Below are positions 36,314 to 44,830 of a stretch of 64,000 bases of DNA, one piece after another. The notes beneath the pieces were generated by a model. The model did not search any database. It worked only from the letters and a program-made list of their open reading frames with translations, and was not told where the DNA came from. The translations under genes were made by a program, and so were the position numbers. Every line of letters begins with the position of its first letter. The stretch's first letter is position 1. Source of the DNA: Bacillus aerolatus (GTDB lineage Bacteria > Bacillota > Bacilli > Bacillales > Domibacillaceae); contig NZ_WEIO01000001.1 of assembly GCF_009183655.1 (NCBI RefSeq), positions 610,829 to 674,828 of the forward strand, given 5' to 3'.

Positions 36314-37582
36314 ATGGGGATTATTCATGAACTAGTAAAAGATATTCCTGTACCGAAAATGGTAAAGGTTAAACAGTTTTTTGATGATACGAAAGTAGAA
36401 GACTTGGAACAGGCGCTTATGAAACAATTACAGCGTGAGGTGATCCGGCAAAAAGTGCGCCCCGGTATGTCGATCGCAGTCGCGGTCGGAAGCCGCGGGG
36501 TCGACCGGCTTGTTGATATAACGGCCACTACTATTCGTTATTTAAAAGAACTAGGAGCGGAGCCATTTATCGTCCCGAGCATGGGCAGTCATGGCGGCGC
36601 GACGGCACAAGGGCAGCGCGATGTACTCAAGCATCTCGGTGTGACGGAAGAAAGTGCCGGAGCAGAAATCCGCTCGTCGATGGAGGTCGTCAAACTTGGC
36701 GAGCTGCCGAACGGCTTGCCGGTATACGTGGACAAATATGCATCAGAAGCGGACGGCATTGTCGTCATTAATCGCATTAAGCCGCATACGGCGTTTCGCG
36801 GACCGGTCGAAAGCGGCATCATGAAAATGATCAGCATTGGCCTCGGAAAACAAAAAGGAGCGGAAGCATGTCATCAGCTAGGATTCAAATATATGGCGGA
36901 ACATGTGCCGGCTATGGCGAAGATGATTATGGCGCATAAGCCGGTATTGTTCGGTGTTGCAACCGTTGAAAATGCATTTGATAAAGCGGCCATTGTGGAA
37001 GTGCTCGCTGCAGAAGAAATCGAAGAAAAAGAAGTGGAGCTGCAGGTGAAAGCGAAAGAACTGCTGCCAAAATTATTTTTCAAAGACATCGATGTGCTCG
37101 TTATTGATGAGATCGGAAAAAATATAAGCGGCGATGGGATGGATCCTAATATTACAGGACGTTACCCGACACCATACGCACACGGCGGACCGGATGTTAA
37201 TAAAATGGTCGTACTCGATTTAACTGAACAGACAGAAGGAAATGCAAACGGAGTCGGAACGGCTGATTTCACGACACAGCGTCTCGTTGATAAAATGGAC
37301 CTTGAGACAACATATGCAAATGGGTTGACGTCGACTGTTGTCGCGCCAACGAAAATTGCCACGACGCTTGCAAATGATAAAGAAGCGATTCAAGCAGCCA
37401 TTAAAACATGCAACATCCTTGATTTTACAAAAGTGAAAATGGTCCGTATCAAAAATACACTCGAAGTAAGCAAAATTGAAGTATCAGAAGCACTGCTTAA
37501 TTATGTGAACGAACATCCACAGCTTGAATCGATTACGATTCCGGAAGAGATGTCATTCGATCAGCAAGGGAACTTGATTTAA
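36314..37582 (+). CDS. larA: LarA-superfamily nickel-pincer racemase/epimerase, probable D-gluconate/D-mannonate 2-epimerase
   Basis: 422 residues. LarA enzymes use the nickel-pincer nucleotide (NPN), bound to a Lys, to invert the C2 hydroxyl of 2-hydroxyacids. The expected residues can be placed: H93 in SMGSHGGA and H158 in RIKPHTAF as acid/base pair, K171 in GIMKMISIGLG as cofactor attachment, H187 in EACHQLGF as nickel ligand. The spacings (65, 13, 16) follow lactate racemase (66, 10, 16). It sits between uxaC and a mannonate-type SDR, and upstream of gluconokinase, which suggests aldonate rather than lactate as substrate; some LarA homologues have been shown to be D-gluconate 2-epimerases. 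AGGAGAAGAGG precedes the ATG. Confidence 0.85.
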   Translation: MGIIHELVKDIPVPKMVKVKQFFDDTKVEDLEQALMKQLQREVIRQKVRPGMSIAVAVGSRGVDRLVDITATTIRYLKELGAEPFIVPSMGSHGGATAQGQRDVLKHLGVTEESAGAEIRSSMEVVKLGELPNGLPVYVDKYASEADGIVVINRIKPHTAFRGPVESGIMKMISIGLGKQKGAEACHQLGFKYMAEHVPAMAKMIMAHKPVLFGVATVENAFDKAAIVEVLAAEEIEEKEVELQVKAKELLPKLFFKDIDVLVIDEIGKNISGDGMDPNITGRYPTPYAHGGPDVNKMVVLDLTEQTEGNANGVGTADFTTQRLVDKMDLETTYANGLTSTVVAPTKIATTLANDKEAIQAAIKTCNILDFTKVKMVRIKNTLEVSKIEVSEALLNYVNEHPQLESITIPEEMSFDQQGNLI

Positions 37583-37603
37583 CAACTAGACGGGGGAGAA
37601 ACA

Positions 37604-38374
37604 ATGAGTACATTATTCGATTTAACAGGTAAAACAGCGGTCGCGATCGGCGGCAACAGTGTTCTCGGTGCATCAATGGCCAAAGGATTGTCGGCGCACG
37701 GCGCAAAAGTAGCGATTGTTGGACGTAATCTTGAAAAAGCAAACAGCGTTGTAGAAGAAATTAAGGCGAACGGCGGCGAAGCAAAAGCTTTTCAGGCTGA
37801 TGTTGTATCGAGAGAATCATTGCAGCAAGCGGCGGCGGACATTGAAGCGTGGTCAGGCGGATGGGATATTTTATTGAATGCACCGGGCAAAAACAGCGCG
37901 ACTCCTTTTTTTGAACTGGACATGGAGGAATGGGATGATATTATGGACGTGAACTTAAAAGGGATTGTCATCACGTGCCAAATTTTCGCGAAGAAGATGA
38001 TAGAGCAGGGACGTCAAGGCAGCATTATTAACATTTCGTCCGTTTCATCCACGACGCCGCTGTCTAAAGTATTTACGTATTCCGTATCAAAAGCAGGACT
38101 GAACAGCGTGACGCAATTTCTCGCGCGTGAATTCGCATCGGACGGCATCCGTGTCAATGCAATTATCCCTGGATTCTTTCCGGCTGAGCAGAACCGCAAA
38201 ATTTTGAGTGAAGAACGAATTGAATCGATTATGACTCATACGCCGATGAATCGTTTCGGCGAACCGGAAGAATTACAGGGAGCTGCTGTTTGGCTCGCGT
38301 CTGATAAAGCGTCCAGTTTCGTAACCGGCACAATGATCCGTGTCGACGGCGGCTTTGGCAGCATGACAATCTGA
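37604..38374 (+). CDS. SDR oxidoreductase, probable D-mannonate oxidoreductase (fructuronate reductase)
   Basis: 256 residues, classical SDR fold. Nucleotide motif GGNSVLGASMAKGLS near residue 17 (an SDR variant of TGxxxGxG), NAPGKNS in place of NNAG, Ser in NISSVSSTTP and catalytic YSVSK near 157. The segment RVNAIIPGFFPAEQNRKIL is characteristic of the SDR-type mannonate oxidoreductases (UxuB-like) of Bacillus and Thermotoga. It would reduce fructuronate to mannonate with NAD(P)H. It lies 21 bases behind larA with GGGGGAG ahead of its ATG. Confidence 0.82.
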   Translation: MSTLFDLTGKTAVAIGGNSVLGASMAKGLSAHGAKVAIVGRNLEKANSVVEEIKANGGEAKAFQADVVSRESLQQAAADIEAWSGGWDILLNAPGKNSATPFFELDMEEWDDIMDVNLKGIVITCQIFAKKMIEQGRQGSIINISSVSSTTPLSKVFTYSVSKAGLNSVTQFLAREFASDGIRVNAIIPGFFPAEQNRKILSEERIESIMTHTPMNRFGEPEELQGAAVWLASDKASSFVTGTMIRVDGGFGSMTI

Positions 38375-38393
38375 TTGAAAGGAGAGGACGCTG

Positions 38394-39209
38394 ATGGTAA
38401 ACGAAAAATATGCCGCTCTACAGGCAATTCTTCGTGAAATGGAGACAGTCGTTGTCGCTTTTTCCGGAGGTGTCGATAGTACATTTTTATTGAAAGCGGC
38501 GGTCGACACGCTCGGGGCGGACCGCGTACTTGCTGTGACGGCCGATTCCGAAACGTATCCGACGAGTGAGCTCGAAGAAGCACGTGAACTCGCCAAACAA
38601 ATCGGAGCGCGTCATCAAGTCATTGAAACGTCGGAACTCGCGATTCCGGGCTATACTGAAAATGACAAAAACCGCTGTTATTTTTGCAAAAGCAGTCTCT
38701 TTGACCACCTCATTCCGGTGATGGATCAGTACGGTTTTAATAATATTATTTACGGGGTTATTGCCGATGATCTAAACGAATTCCGGCCGGGAATGAAAGC
38801 GGCGAAAGAAAAAGGCATTCGCGGGCCGCTGCAGGAAGCGGACTTGTTTAAAGAGGAAATAAGAGAGCTTTCTCGCCATTTTGGTTTGTCAACGTGGAAC
38901 AAACCGTCTTTTGCCTGTCTTTCATCCCGCATTGCTTACGGTGAAACGATTACGAAAGAAAAACTGACGAAAGTCGAAAAAGCGGAAGCCTATTTAAAAT
39001 CTTTGTCTATCCGTCAGGTGCGTGTCCGGACACACGGGGACATCGCACGCATTGAAGTGGAGCAGGCAGACATGGCGCTTGTTTTGGCGCATCATGAAGA
39101 CATCACGAAAAAACTGCAGCAATTCGGCTATAAATATATCGCTTTAGACCTCGCCGGCTATCAAAGCGGCAGCATGAATAAAGCGCTCAAAAAGGAAGAG
39201 ACAATATGA
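38394..39209 (+). CDS. larE: LarE, sacrificial sulfur transferase for nickel-pincer cofactor
   Basis: 271 residues. PP-loop ATPase: FSGGVDSTFLLKA near residue 23, then DSETYPTSELEEARELAKQIG, and NRCYFCKSSLFDHL. LarE gives its own Cys sulfur to the pincer nucleotide in two turns; in Lactobacillus plantarum this is Cys176. Here C175 in KPSFACLSSRIAYGE lies at the matching place. Its stop overlaps the gluconokinase start (ATGA, 39206-39209), so the cofactor gene and the kinase are translationally coupled. Confidence 0.92.
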   Translation: MVNEKYAALQAILREMETVVVAFSGGVDSTFLLKAAVDTLGADRVLAVTADSETYPTSELEEARELAKQIGARHQVIETSELAIPGYTENDKNRCYFCKSSLFDHLIPVMDQYGFNNIIYGVIADDLNEFRPGMKAAKEKGIRGPLQEADLFKEEIRELSRHFGLSTWNKPSFACLSSRIAYGETITKEKLTKVEKAEAYLKSLSIRQVRVRTHGDIARIEVEQADMALVLAHHEDITKKLQQFGYKYIALDLAGYQSGSMNKALKKEETI

Positions 39210-40678
39210 CAGCAAAATTTGTAATTGGCCTCGATATGGGCACGACGAGCGTCAAAGCGGTCGTCTTCGGCCTCAATGGAAAAGTGGCCGCTGAATCGGA
39301 ACAATTGACTACTTCATATTATCCACAACCAGATTGGGTGGAACAAGATCCAGAAGAGCTTGCGGTCTCTGCCGCTGCCGCTATTAAAACGGCCATTCAA
39401 CAGGCAGGCATTCTTCCGTCGCAGATCGCCGCCATCGGCTTTTCATGCGCGATGCATTCCATTATTTGCGTCGATAAAAATGGAGTACCTCTCACGCGTG
39501 CCATCATCTGGGCGGACGGACGGAGCAGTGCTCAAGCGGAACAATTGATGGGGGAGAATGGACTCAGCATTTATGCTAGAACGGGCACGCCGATTCACCC
39601 CATGTCCCCTTTTGTCAAGCTAAAGTGGATGAATGAAAGCGGCTATGAACCTTATCGGAAAGCCGCTTATTTCCTTTCTGTGAAAGAGTATGTGATTCAA
39701 AAATGGTATGGAAAGCGCGTAGTGGATTACTCAATGGCATCTGCTACTGGTATGTTCAACGGGAACACGTTGGAATGGGATGAAGAAGCGCTAAGCGCAG
39801 TAAACGTAAAAAAAGAGCAGCTGTCCGAGGTTGTACCGCCGACAGAAGTGCTCTCAGGCATGAAGCAGGAAATTGCAGATGAAATCGGCATTCCGGCTGA
39901 CTTGCCACTCGTTATCGGTGCGGCAGACGGCCAGCTTGCAAATCTCGGTATTGGCGCCATTCTGCCAGGTGAAGTGACGGTAACCGTTGGGACGAGCGGT
40001 GCGGTCCGACAGTGGGCTAAAGGGTTTCAAGTAAATGAAAAACATGAAACATTTTGCTATATGTTTACTGGGGACACTTCTATTATCGGCGGGCCGACAA
40101 ACAACGGTGGCATTGCGCTTGAGTGGCTGAAAAAGTTAATTAATTACGACGGCACGTACGATGAACTGACGGCGGAAGCAGGAAAAGTGGCCCCAGGCGC
40201 GAATGGCATTCTCTTTTTACCATACATAAATGGCGAACGGGCGCCGCTTTGGAATCAGCAGGCGAAAGGAAACTTTTTCGGATTGTCGATTACGCATCAA
40301 AAAGAGCACCTCGTCCGCGCGGTGCTCGAAGGCATCACGTTTAATTTGTATCAGATCGGCCAAGCGCTTGAACGGCTGGCCGGTGAATCGAAAAAAATTT
40401 ACGTCAATGGCGGTCTGGCGCGATCACCGCTCTGGCTGCAAATGATGGCTGATGTGTTCGGAAAAGACATTTACGTGTCAGAGAGTCATCATAGTGCTGC
40501 CTGGGGTGCAGCTTGGACCGCACTTGTTGCGGTTGGGGAAGTCGACTCATTTGAAGACATTAAACAAAATGTACCAATGGGGGCAGTGACGAAACCGGAT
40601 CCGCATGCGCATCTAATCTATCAAGATGTGTATAAAAAATACGCGCGTCTTGTGAACGACTTGTCCAAATACTTTTAA
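39206..40678 (+). CDS. gntK: Gluconokinase (FGGY family)
   Basis: 490 residues. FGGY kinase with IGLDMGTTSVKAVVF at residue 8, AIGFSCAMHSIICVDKNGVPLTRAIIWADGRS, YARTGTPIHPMSPFVKLKWM, GAADGQLANLGIGAI, TVGTSGAVR, and PYINGERAPLW. The AMHS and RTGTPIHPM segments are specific to Bacillus GntK rather than xylulo- or glycerol kinase. It phosphorylates D-gluconate to 6-phosphogluconate, the substrate of the dehydrogenase at 32018. Its presence in this operon is the main reason to expect gluconate as the pathway intermediate. Confidence 0.88.
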   Translation: MTAKFVIGLDMGTTSVKAVVFGLNGKVAAESEQLTTSYYPQPDWVEQDPEELAVSAAAAIKTAIQQAGILPSQIAAIGFSCAMHSIICVDKNGVPLTRAIIWADGRSSAQAEQLMGENGLSIYARTGTPIHPMSPFVKLKWMNESGYEPYRKAAYFLSVKEYVIQKWYGKRVVDYSMASATGMFNGNTLEWDEEALSAVNVKKEQLSEVVPPTEVLSGMKQEIADEIGIPADLPLVIGAADGQLANLGIGAILPGEVTVTVGTSGAVRQWAKGFQVNEKHETFCYMFTGDTSIIGGPTNNGGIALEWLKKLINYDGTYDELTAEAGKVAPGANGILFLPYINGERAPLWNQQAKGNFFGLSITHQKEHLVRAVLEGITFNLYQIGQALERLAGESKKIYVNGGLARSPLWLQMMADVFGKDIYVSESHHSAAWGAAWTALVAVGEVDSFEDIKQNVPMGAVTKPDPHAHLIYQDVYKKYARLVNDLSKYF

Positions 40679-40706
40679 AACTTTTGAATAAGGTGTGTGG
40701 AAACTA

Positions 40707-41465
40707 ATGATCGATGACATTTTGGAGCAAGTACAAAACGGCGTATTATCGGCAGCCGAAGCGAAAGAAAAGCTTTCAACTTATGAAAATTTGGGATTCG
40801 TGAAAATTGACCATCATCGTAAAAGCAGGCAGGGCTTTCCGGAAATTGTATTTGGCGAAGGTAAAACCGCCGAACATATTTTGGCGATTGTACAGTCGCT
40901 GAAGGCGCAGAACGATTCTGTCCTAGTGACGCGTATTTCCGAGAAAAAGGCCGATTACATCCGCAGCCAAGTTCCAGAATTTGATTATAATGAGATGGCC
41001 CGCACATTATCATGGAAAAAAGTTGGCGCCAAACGCCGCTTTAAAGAAGGCTATATCGCAATTGTGTGCGCAGGTACGTCTGATTTGCCGGTGGCGGAGG
41101 AAGCGGCTGTGACGGCGGAAACGCTCGGCTGTGATGTGCGGCGTATTTATGACGTTGGCGTCGCCGGCCTGCATCGGCTCCTCGATCATATCGACGATAT
41201 TCGAGGCGCGACTGTGTCTGTTGTTGTGGCAGGCATGGAAGGGGCACTGCCAAGCGTACTCGGCGGTCTCGTGACGAACCCAATCATCGCAGTGCCGACG
41301 AGCATCGGCTACGGAGCGAATTTCAACGGGTTGTCAGCGCTGCTGTCCATGTTGAATTCATGTGCCTCCGGGGTCAGCGTCGTCAATATTGACAACGGAT
41401 TTGGTGCTGCGTATAACGCCGCGCTTATTCACCGGCTGGCGCAAAAAGGAGATGACTCAAAATGA
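40707..41465 (+). CDS. larB: LarB, carboxylase/hydrolase of nickel-pincer cofactor synthesis
   Basis: About 252 residues from the ATG at 40707; a GTG four codons earlier overlaps the AAGGTG site. LarB carboxylates and hydrolyses nicotinic acid adenine dinucleotide to pyridinium-3,5-biscarboxylic acid mononucleotide, the first step of NPN assembly. It is PurE-like: IVCAGTSDLPVAEEAAVTAETLGCDVRRIYDVGVAGLHRLL and VVAGMEGALPSVLGGLVTNPIIAVPTSIGYG, with an N-terminal region carrying FPEIVFGEGKTAEHI. Stop overlaps the larC1 start (ATGA). Confidence 0.93.
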   Translation: MIDDILEQVQNGVLSAAEAKEKLSTYENLGFVKIDHHRKSRQGFPEIVFGEGKTAEHILAIVQSLKAQNDSVLVTRISEKKADYIRSQVPEFDYNEMARTLSWKKVGAKRRFKEGYIAIVCAGTSDLPVAEEAAVTAETLGCDVRRIYDVGVAGLHRLLDHIDDIRGATVSVVVAGMEGALPSVLGGLVTNPIIAVPTSIGYGANFNGLSALLSMLNSCASGVSVVNIDNGFGAAYNAALIHRLAQKGDDSK

Positions 41466-42223
41466 AAACACTCTATTTCGACTGCTTTTCCGGAATTAGC
41501 GGTGATATGGTCATCGGTGCGCTCATTGACGCCGGAGCGGACCCTTCTTTTATGGAAGAAGAATTGAAAAAATTGATAATTGAAGAAGAATATAAATTGC
41601 AGTGGAAAAAAGTGATTAAAAATGGAATTACAGGCACGAAGTTCGATGTGATTTTGACGGAACAGAATAGTCATCACCACGATCACAGCCATAGTCACGA
41701 TCACCACCACAGCCACCGCTCGTACAAGGAGATTGCCGGTATGATCGAAGCGGCTGGATTCAATGAACCGGTTACAGCTATGTCGCTTGCTATATTCAAG
41801 AAAATTGGCGAAGCGGAAGGACGGATTCATAGTATTCCCCTTGAAGATGTTCATTTTCATGAAGTTGGAGCAGTCGATTCTATTATCGATATTATTGGCG
41901 CGGCCATTTTAATCGACCAGCTCAGCGTTCAGTCCATTCAATCCTCTGCAATTACCGCTGGTACGGGCCGGATCCGAATTGCTCATGGCATTTACCCAGT
42001 ACCCGCGCCGGCCACGCTTGAAATTTTAAAGGGGGTGCCGATCGCCGGTACTGATATTCGCGCGGAGCTCGCTACACCAACAGGGGCCGCCATTGCGGCG
42101 GTACTTGCCGATACATTCGGTCCGCTGCCATCGATGACAGTGGAAGCGATCGGCTATGGCGCCGGCACGAAAACGTTCAAGGAACATCCAAACGTGCTCC
42201 GCGTTATGATTGGAGAATCGTAA
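41462..42223 (+). CDS. larC1: LarC, N-terminal part (LarC1), nickel insertion protein
   Basis: 253 residues. LarC inserts nickel into the pincer nucleotide using CTP. Seen: YFDCFSGISGDMVIGALIDAG at the start, a histidine-rich metal-binding stretch near residues 66-82 (HHHDHSHSHDHHHSHR), VHFHEVGAVDSIIDIIGAAI near 128, and ELATPTGAAIAAVLADTFG near 200. The frame ends at a TAA that overlaps the ATG of the next part in another frame, as in lactobacilli, where the two are joined by frameshifting. Confidence 0.92.
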   Translation: MKTLYFDCFSGISGDMVIGALIDAGADPSFMEEELKKLIIEEEYKLQWKKVIKNGITGTKFDVILTEQNSHHHDHSHSHDHHHSHRSYKEIAGMIEAAGFNEPVTAMSLAIFKKIGEAEGRIHSIPLEDVHFHEVGAVDSIIDIIGAAILIDQLSVQSIQSSAITAGTGRIRIAHGIYPVPAPATLEILKGVPIAGTDIRAELATPTGAAIAAVLADTFGPLPSMTVEAIGYGAGTKTFKEHPNVLRVMIGES

Positions 42224-42687
42224 TGTCCAGACCGCCTGATCATGAACATCTCGACGATCAAATGGTCAAAATGGAAGTCAATCTTGACGATATTTCGGGA
42301 GAATGGCTTGGTTACGTGATGGATATTTTATTTGAAGCGGGCGCAAATGATGTGTATTACACGCCCATTTTTATGAAAAAAAACAGGCCGGGTGTTTTGC
42401 TGCAGCTCCTTTGTTCAAAGAGCAGTGTGGATCAAATAAAAGAGATTTTATTTAAGGAAACGACAACGCTCGGTGTGCGCTATTATCCGCTGACGGTGCA
42501 CCGTCTCGAGCGATCGTTTAAGACGGTGGAAACAAAATGGGGTTCCGTGGCCGTCAAGGAAGGCATTTATGAAGGTGCCGTCGTGCAGCGATCACCGGAG
42601 TTTGAAGATTGCCGACAGATTGCAAAAATGCACGGTATTCCCCTGAAAAAAGTCTATGAGCAAGTGTGGAAATTATTGAATGGATAA
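42223..42687 (+). CDS. larC2: LarC, C-terminal part (LarC2)
   Basis: 154 residues. It begins DDQMVKMEVNLDDISGEWLGYVMDILFEAGANDVYYTPIFMKKNRPG, the second half of single-chain LarC proteins (DUF111), which holds the CTP- and Ni-cofactor-binding region. The ATG lies inside TAATG of larC1. Its frame remains open upstream of the ATG for at least eight codons, so a full LarC1-LarC2 fusion by ribosomal frameshift is possible, as is plain termination-reinitiation. Confidence 0.88.
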   Translation: MSRPPDHEHLDDQMVKMEVNLDDISGEWLGYVMDILFEAGANDVYYTPIFMKKNRPGVLLQLLCSKSSVDQIKEILFKETTTLGVRYYPLTVHRLERSFKTVETKWGSVAVKEGIYEGAVVQRSPEFEDCRQIAKMHGIPLKKVYEQVWKLLNG

Positions 42688-42764
42688 GACAAAAGACTAA
42701 AGACTAAAGACGACTATACAGGCGGAACAAGAATTTCAGATTTCGATTACAAAGGTTAATGATG

Positions 42765-42800
42765 AATCTCGCCGGCACTCGGCGGGATTTTTATTTTTTG
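42765..42800 (+). terminator. Terminator of the uxaC-lar operon
   Basis: AATCtCGCCG / CGGCGGGATT stem and a T-rich tail, about 75 bases after larC2. Confidence 0.8.
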
Positions 42801-42926
42801 CAGGTGAGTATCATTTAGCTGCATTAATTTGGGGGCTTGTTCAGAACCTGCTTTTAGTGACGAAAGCTGAAGAAGTTGTTGTTTACTGATTATTCAGTTA
42901 TCATCTTGGTAAGAGGGGGGATTTGA

Positions 42927-43940
42927 ATGAAAGCAATCATTTTAAGAGAAACAGGCGGACCTAATCAGCTCAAATACGAAGATGTGCAAATGCTAGTGCC
43001 ACAATCTGGTGAAGTGTTGGTGAAGTTAAAGTATGCTTCCTTAAATAGAAGAGATGTATGGATTACATACGGAATGTACCCTGGTATGAAACTGCCTTCC
43101 ATTTTGGGAGCAGATGGAGCGGGAGAAGTAGTGGCCGTAGGGGATCAGGTGGAAGAAATTGAAGTGGGCAGTCAGGTAGTCATTAACCCTTCCTTGCATT
43201 GGGGAGAGAATGAGGCGTTTAATGGGCCTGACTATACGGTATTGGGGATGCCGATAGATGGGACATATGCTCAATACGTCAGCGTCCCATCTGAAAACGT
43301 TTATCTTAAGCCAAATTATCTTTCCTTTGAGGAAGCAGCAGCCCTGCCGTTATCAGCCTTGACCGCTTATCGTGCATTAGTTACTAGAGGCAATGTGAAA
43401 AAAGGAGAAACCGTGTTGATTCCTGGTATTGGCAGCGGTGTAGCATTGTTTGCTCTGCAAATAGCTGCAGCTATCGGGGCAAATGTGTTCGTTACGTCCA
43501 GCAGTGAAGAGAAACTGGAAAAAGCTAAAAAACTCGGTGCTGCAGGCGGGACAAACTATCGCTCAGGTGCATACGTAAAAGACTTAAAAGAGAAGATGGG
43601 TGGAGCAGATCTTGTCATTGACGGGGTAGGGGGAAAAACTTTTAACGACATGATTCAATTATCTAAACCTAGCGGAAGGATCGTAAACTTTGGTGCGACA
43701 ACCGGTCCAATCCCAGAGCTTGTGCTTCCACGAATATTTTTTAAGCATTTGGATGTTAAAGGAACAACGATGGGAAGCCCACGGGATTTTGAACAGATGC
43801 TTCAATTCTTCACAGAGCATCAAATCCGGCCGGTTATAGATCGTACTTTTTCCCTTGAAGAAGCTGCCGAAGCCCAACTGTATATGGAAAAAGGCCAGCA
43901 ATTTGGCAAAATCACATTGAAAATACCTGACGGTGAATGA
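42927..43940 (+). CDS. Zinc-type alcohol dehydrogenase-like (MDR) oxidoreductase, YogA-like
   Basis: 337 residues. GroES-like N-terminal domain (KLKYASLNRRDVWITYGMYPGMKLPSILGADGAGEVVAVG) and a Rossmann domain with GIGSGVALFALQIAAAIGANVFVTSSS near 168. The Cys and His pairs of zinc alcohol dehydrogenases are missing, so a quinone oxidoreductase-like member is more likely. Not part of the uronate operon: it has its own ribosome site (AGAGGGGGG) behind the terminator. Confidence 0.85.
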   Translation: MKAIILRETGGPNQLKYEDVQMLVPQSGEVLVKLKYASLNRRDVWITYGMYPGMKLPSILGADGAGEVVAVGDQVEEIEVGSQVVINPSLHWGENEAFNGPDYTVLGMPIDGTYAQYVSVPSENVYLKPNYLSFEEAAALPLSALTAYRALVTRGNVKKGETVLIPGIGSGVALFALQIAAAIGANVFVTSSSEEKLEKAKKLGAAGGTNYRSGAYVKDLKEKMGGADLVIDGVGGKTFNDMIQLSKPSGRIVNFGATTGPIPELVLPRIFFKHLDVKGTTMGSPRDFEQMLQFFTEHQIRPVIDRTFSLEEAAEAQLYMEKGQQFGKITLKIPDGE

Positions 43941-44061
43941 TGTTCAAAAAGGGGATGTGAGGCGAGTAGAGAGTCGGGATTAAACCATGCAATCCTCCAA
44001 AAAGGAATACTTCGTACATTTGCAGAATATAATTTGTGGACTTTATCAGCAGGAGGCCACT

Positions 44062-44568
44062 ATGGAAAAAAAGAAATGGATAACAAAAAAAGGGAAGGGA
44101 AGCAATGGTACGTTGGTATTAGGAAAGAAGCCAGAGCTTCTCCCGGAAACTGCTTTTATCTCTTTAACGAGAGGCGAAGGGCTGAATTTCTTGCAGCTTT
44201 TTGTCAACTACGTGTTAACATTAATGGTCATGAGGCAAATGAAGAAATCCCCTGGACTCATTTATGCGGAATTAAGTGGAGAACTAAAGCGCGGCAAAGG
44301 AAATGGGCAAACCATGACAGTTTGGGATGGGAAGTTAATGCCGAAATTTCGAAATAAGAGTTCACATGGATTTGCGATGAAATTCTTTGGCTGGGTGATT
44401 CACAGAAGAAATACGAAAACATACTACCTGACTTATTCTGCAAATGAGCAAATTCCTTCCACAACAGAAGCGACAGAGCTAATGAGAAAATATGGGAAAT
44501 TTTATGATGGAGGGAAGTTGGCAAGAAAAGCGACTTCTCCAAAGATGGAGGATATCATAAACTCTTGA
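44062..44568 (+). CDS. Spheroidene monooxygenase-like protein
   Basis: 168 residues from the ATG at 44062, which follows AGGAGG at 6 bases; 25 codons upstream in frame lack a site. FISLTRGEGLNFLQLFVNYVLTLMVMRQMKKSPGLIYAELSGELKRGKG, TMTVWDGKLMPKFRNKSSHGFAMKFFGW: the R-G-E-G-L, TVW and HxxAM pattern resembles CrtA/spheroidene monooxygenase-like or antibiotic-monooxygenase-like ferredoxin folds. No carotenoid genes are near, so the function is open. Confidence 0.6.
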   Translation: MEKKKWITKKGKGSNGTLVLGKKPELLPETAFISLTRGEGLNFLQLFVNYVLTLMVMRQMKKSPGLIYAELSGELKRGKGNGQTMTVWDGKLMPKFRNKSSHGFAMKFFGWVIHRRNTKTYYLTYSANEQIPSTTEATELMRKYGKFYDGGKLARKATSPKMEDIINS

Positions 44569-44652
44569 ATCTCAATAAAATAATATTCTCCAATTGAACA
44601 GCAAAGACGCTGAATTTTGACAAAGTCTTTTTACCCGCAAACTGAATCATCT

Positions 44653-44685
44653 ACAAAAACACCTTTAGAATAGGTGTTTTTTGTC
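44653..44685 (+). terminator. Terminator upstream of the tnpB element
   Basis: ACAAAAACACCT / AGGTGTTTTTTGT 12-bp stem with loop TTAGAAT and T run. Confidence 0.7.
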
Positions 44686-44689
44686 GCTG

Positions 44690-44830
44690 TGTTGAACCCT
44701 CCCGCCACTTAACACTCTTTCGAGCTGTTTGAAGTGGGGGATTCTTTTTTCTGCGAACACCAGTGTATCCACCAGTTATTAAGCAGGCGATCCCCGCAGT
44801 TCCTGCGGTTAGGTCGTACAAGCGGCTGAC
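44690..44830 (-). ncRNA. Probable omega RNA (reRNA) of the TnpB element
   Basis: On the minus strand directly behind the tnpB stop lie CCGCAG-TTC-CTGCGG (44794-44808) and a long hairpin built of CCCGCCACTT (44701-44710) and AAGTGGGGG (44742-44750) with an inner AACActc/gagcTGTT stem. IS605-type TnpB proteins use such a 3'-end RNA, whose guide starts where the element ends. The guide would be taken from bases below about 44690, at the terminator of the neighbouring gene. Boundaries are estimates. Confidence 0.5.

Noticed and set aside
42692..42712. AAGACTAA triplicate after larC2
   Set aside because: A short direct repeat ahead of a normal terminator; too small for CRISPR or an operator claim.
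42927..43940. MDR oxidoreductase as ninth gene of the uronate operon
   Set aside because: A terminator and about 240 bases separate it from larC2, and it does not fill a gap in the pathway.
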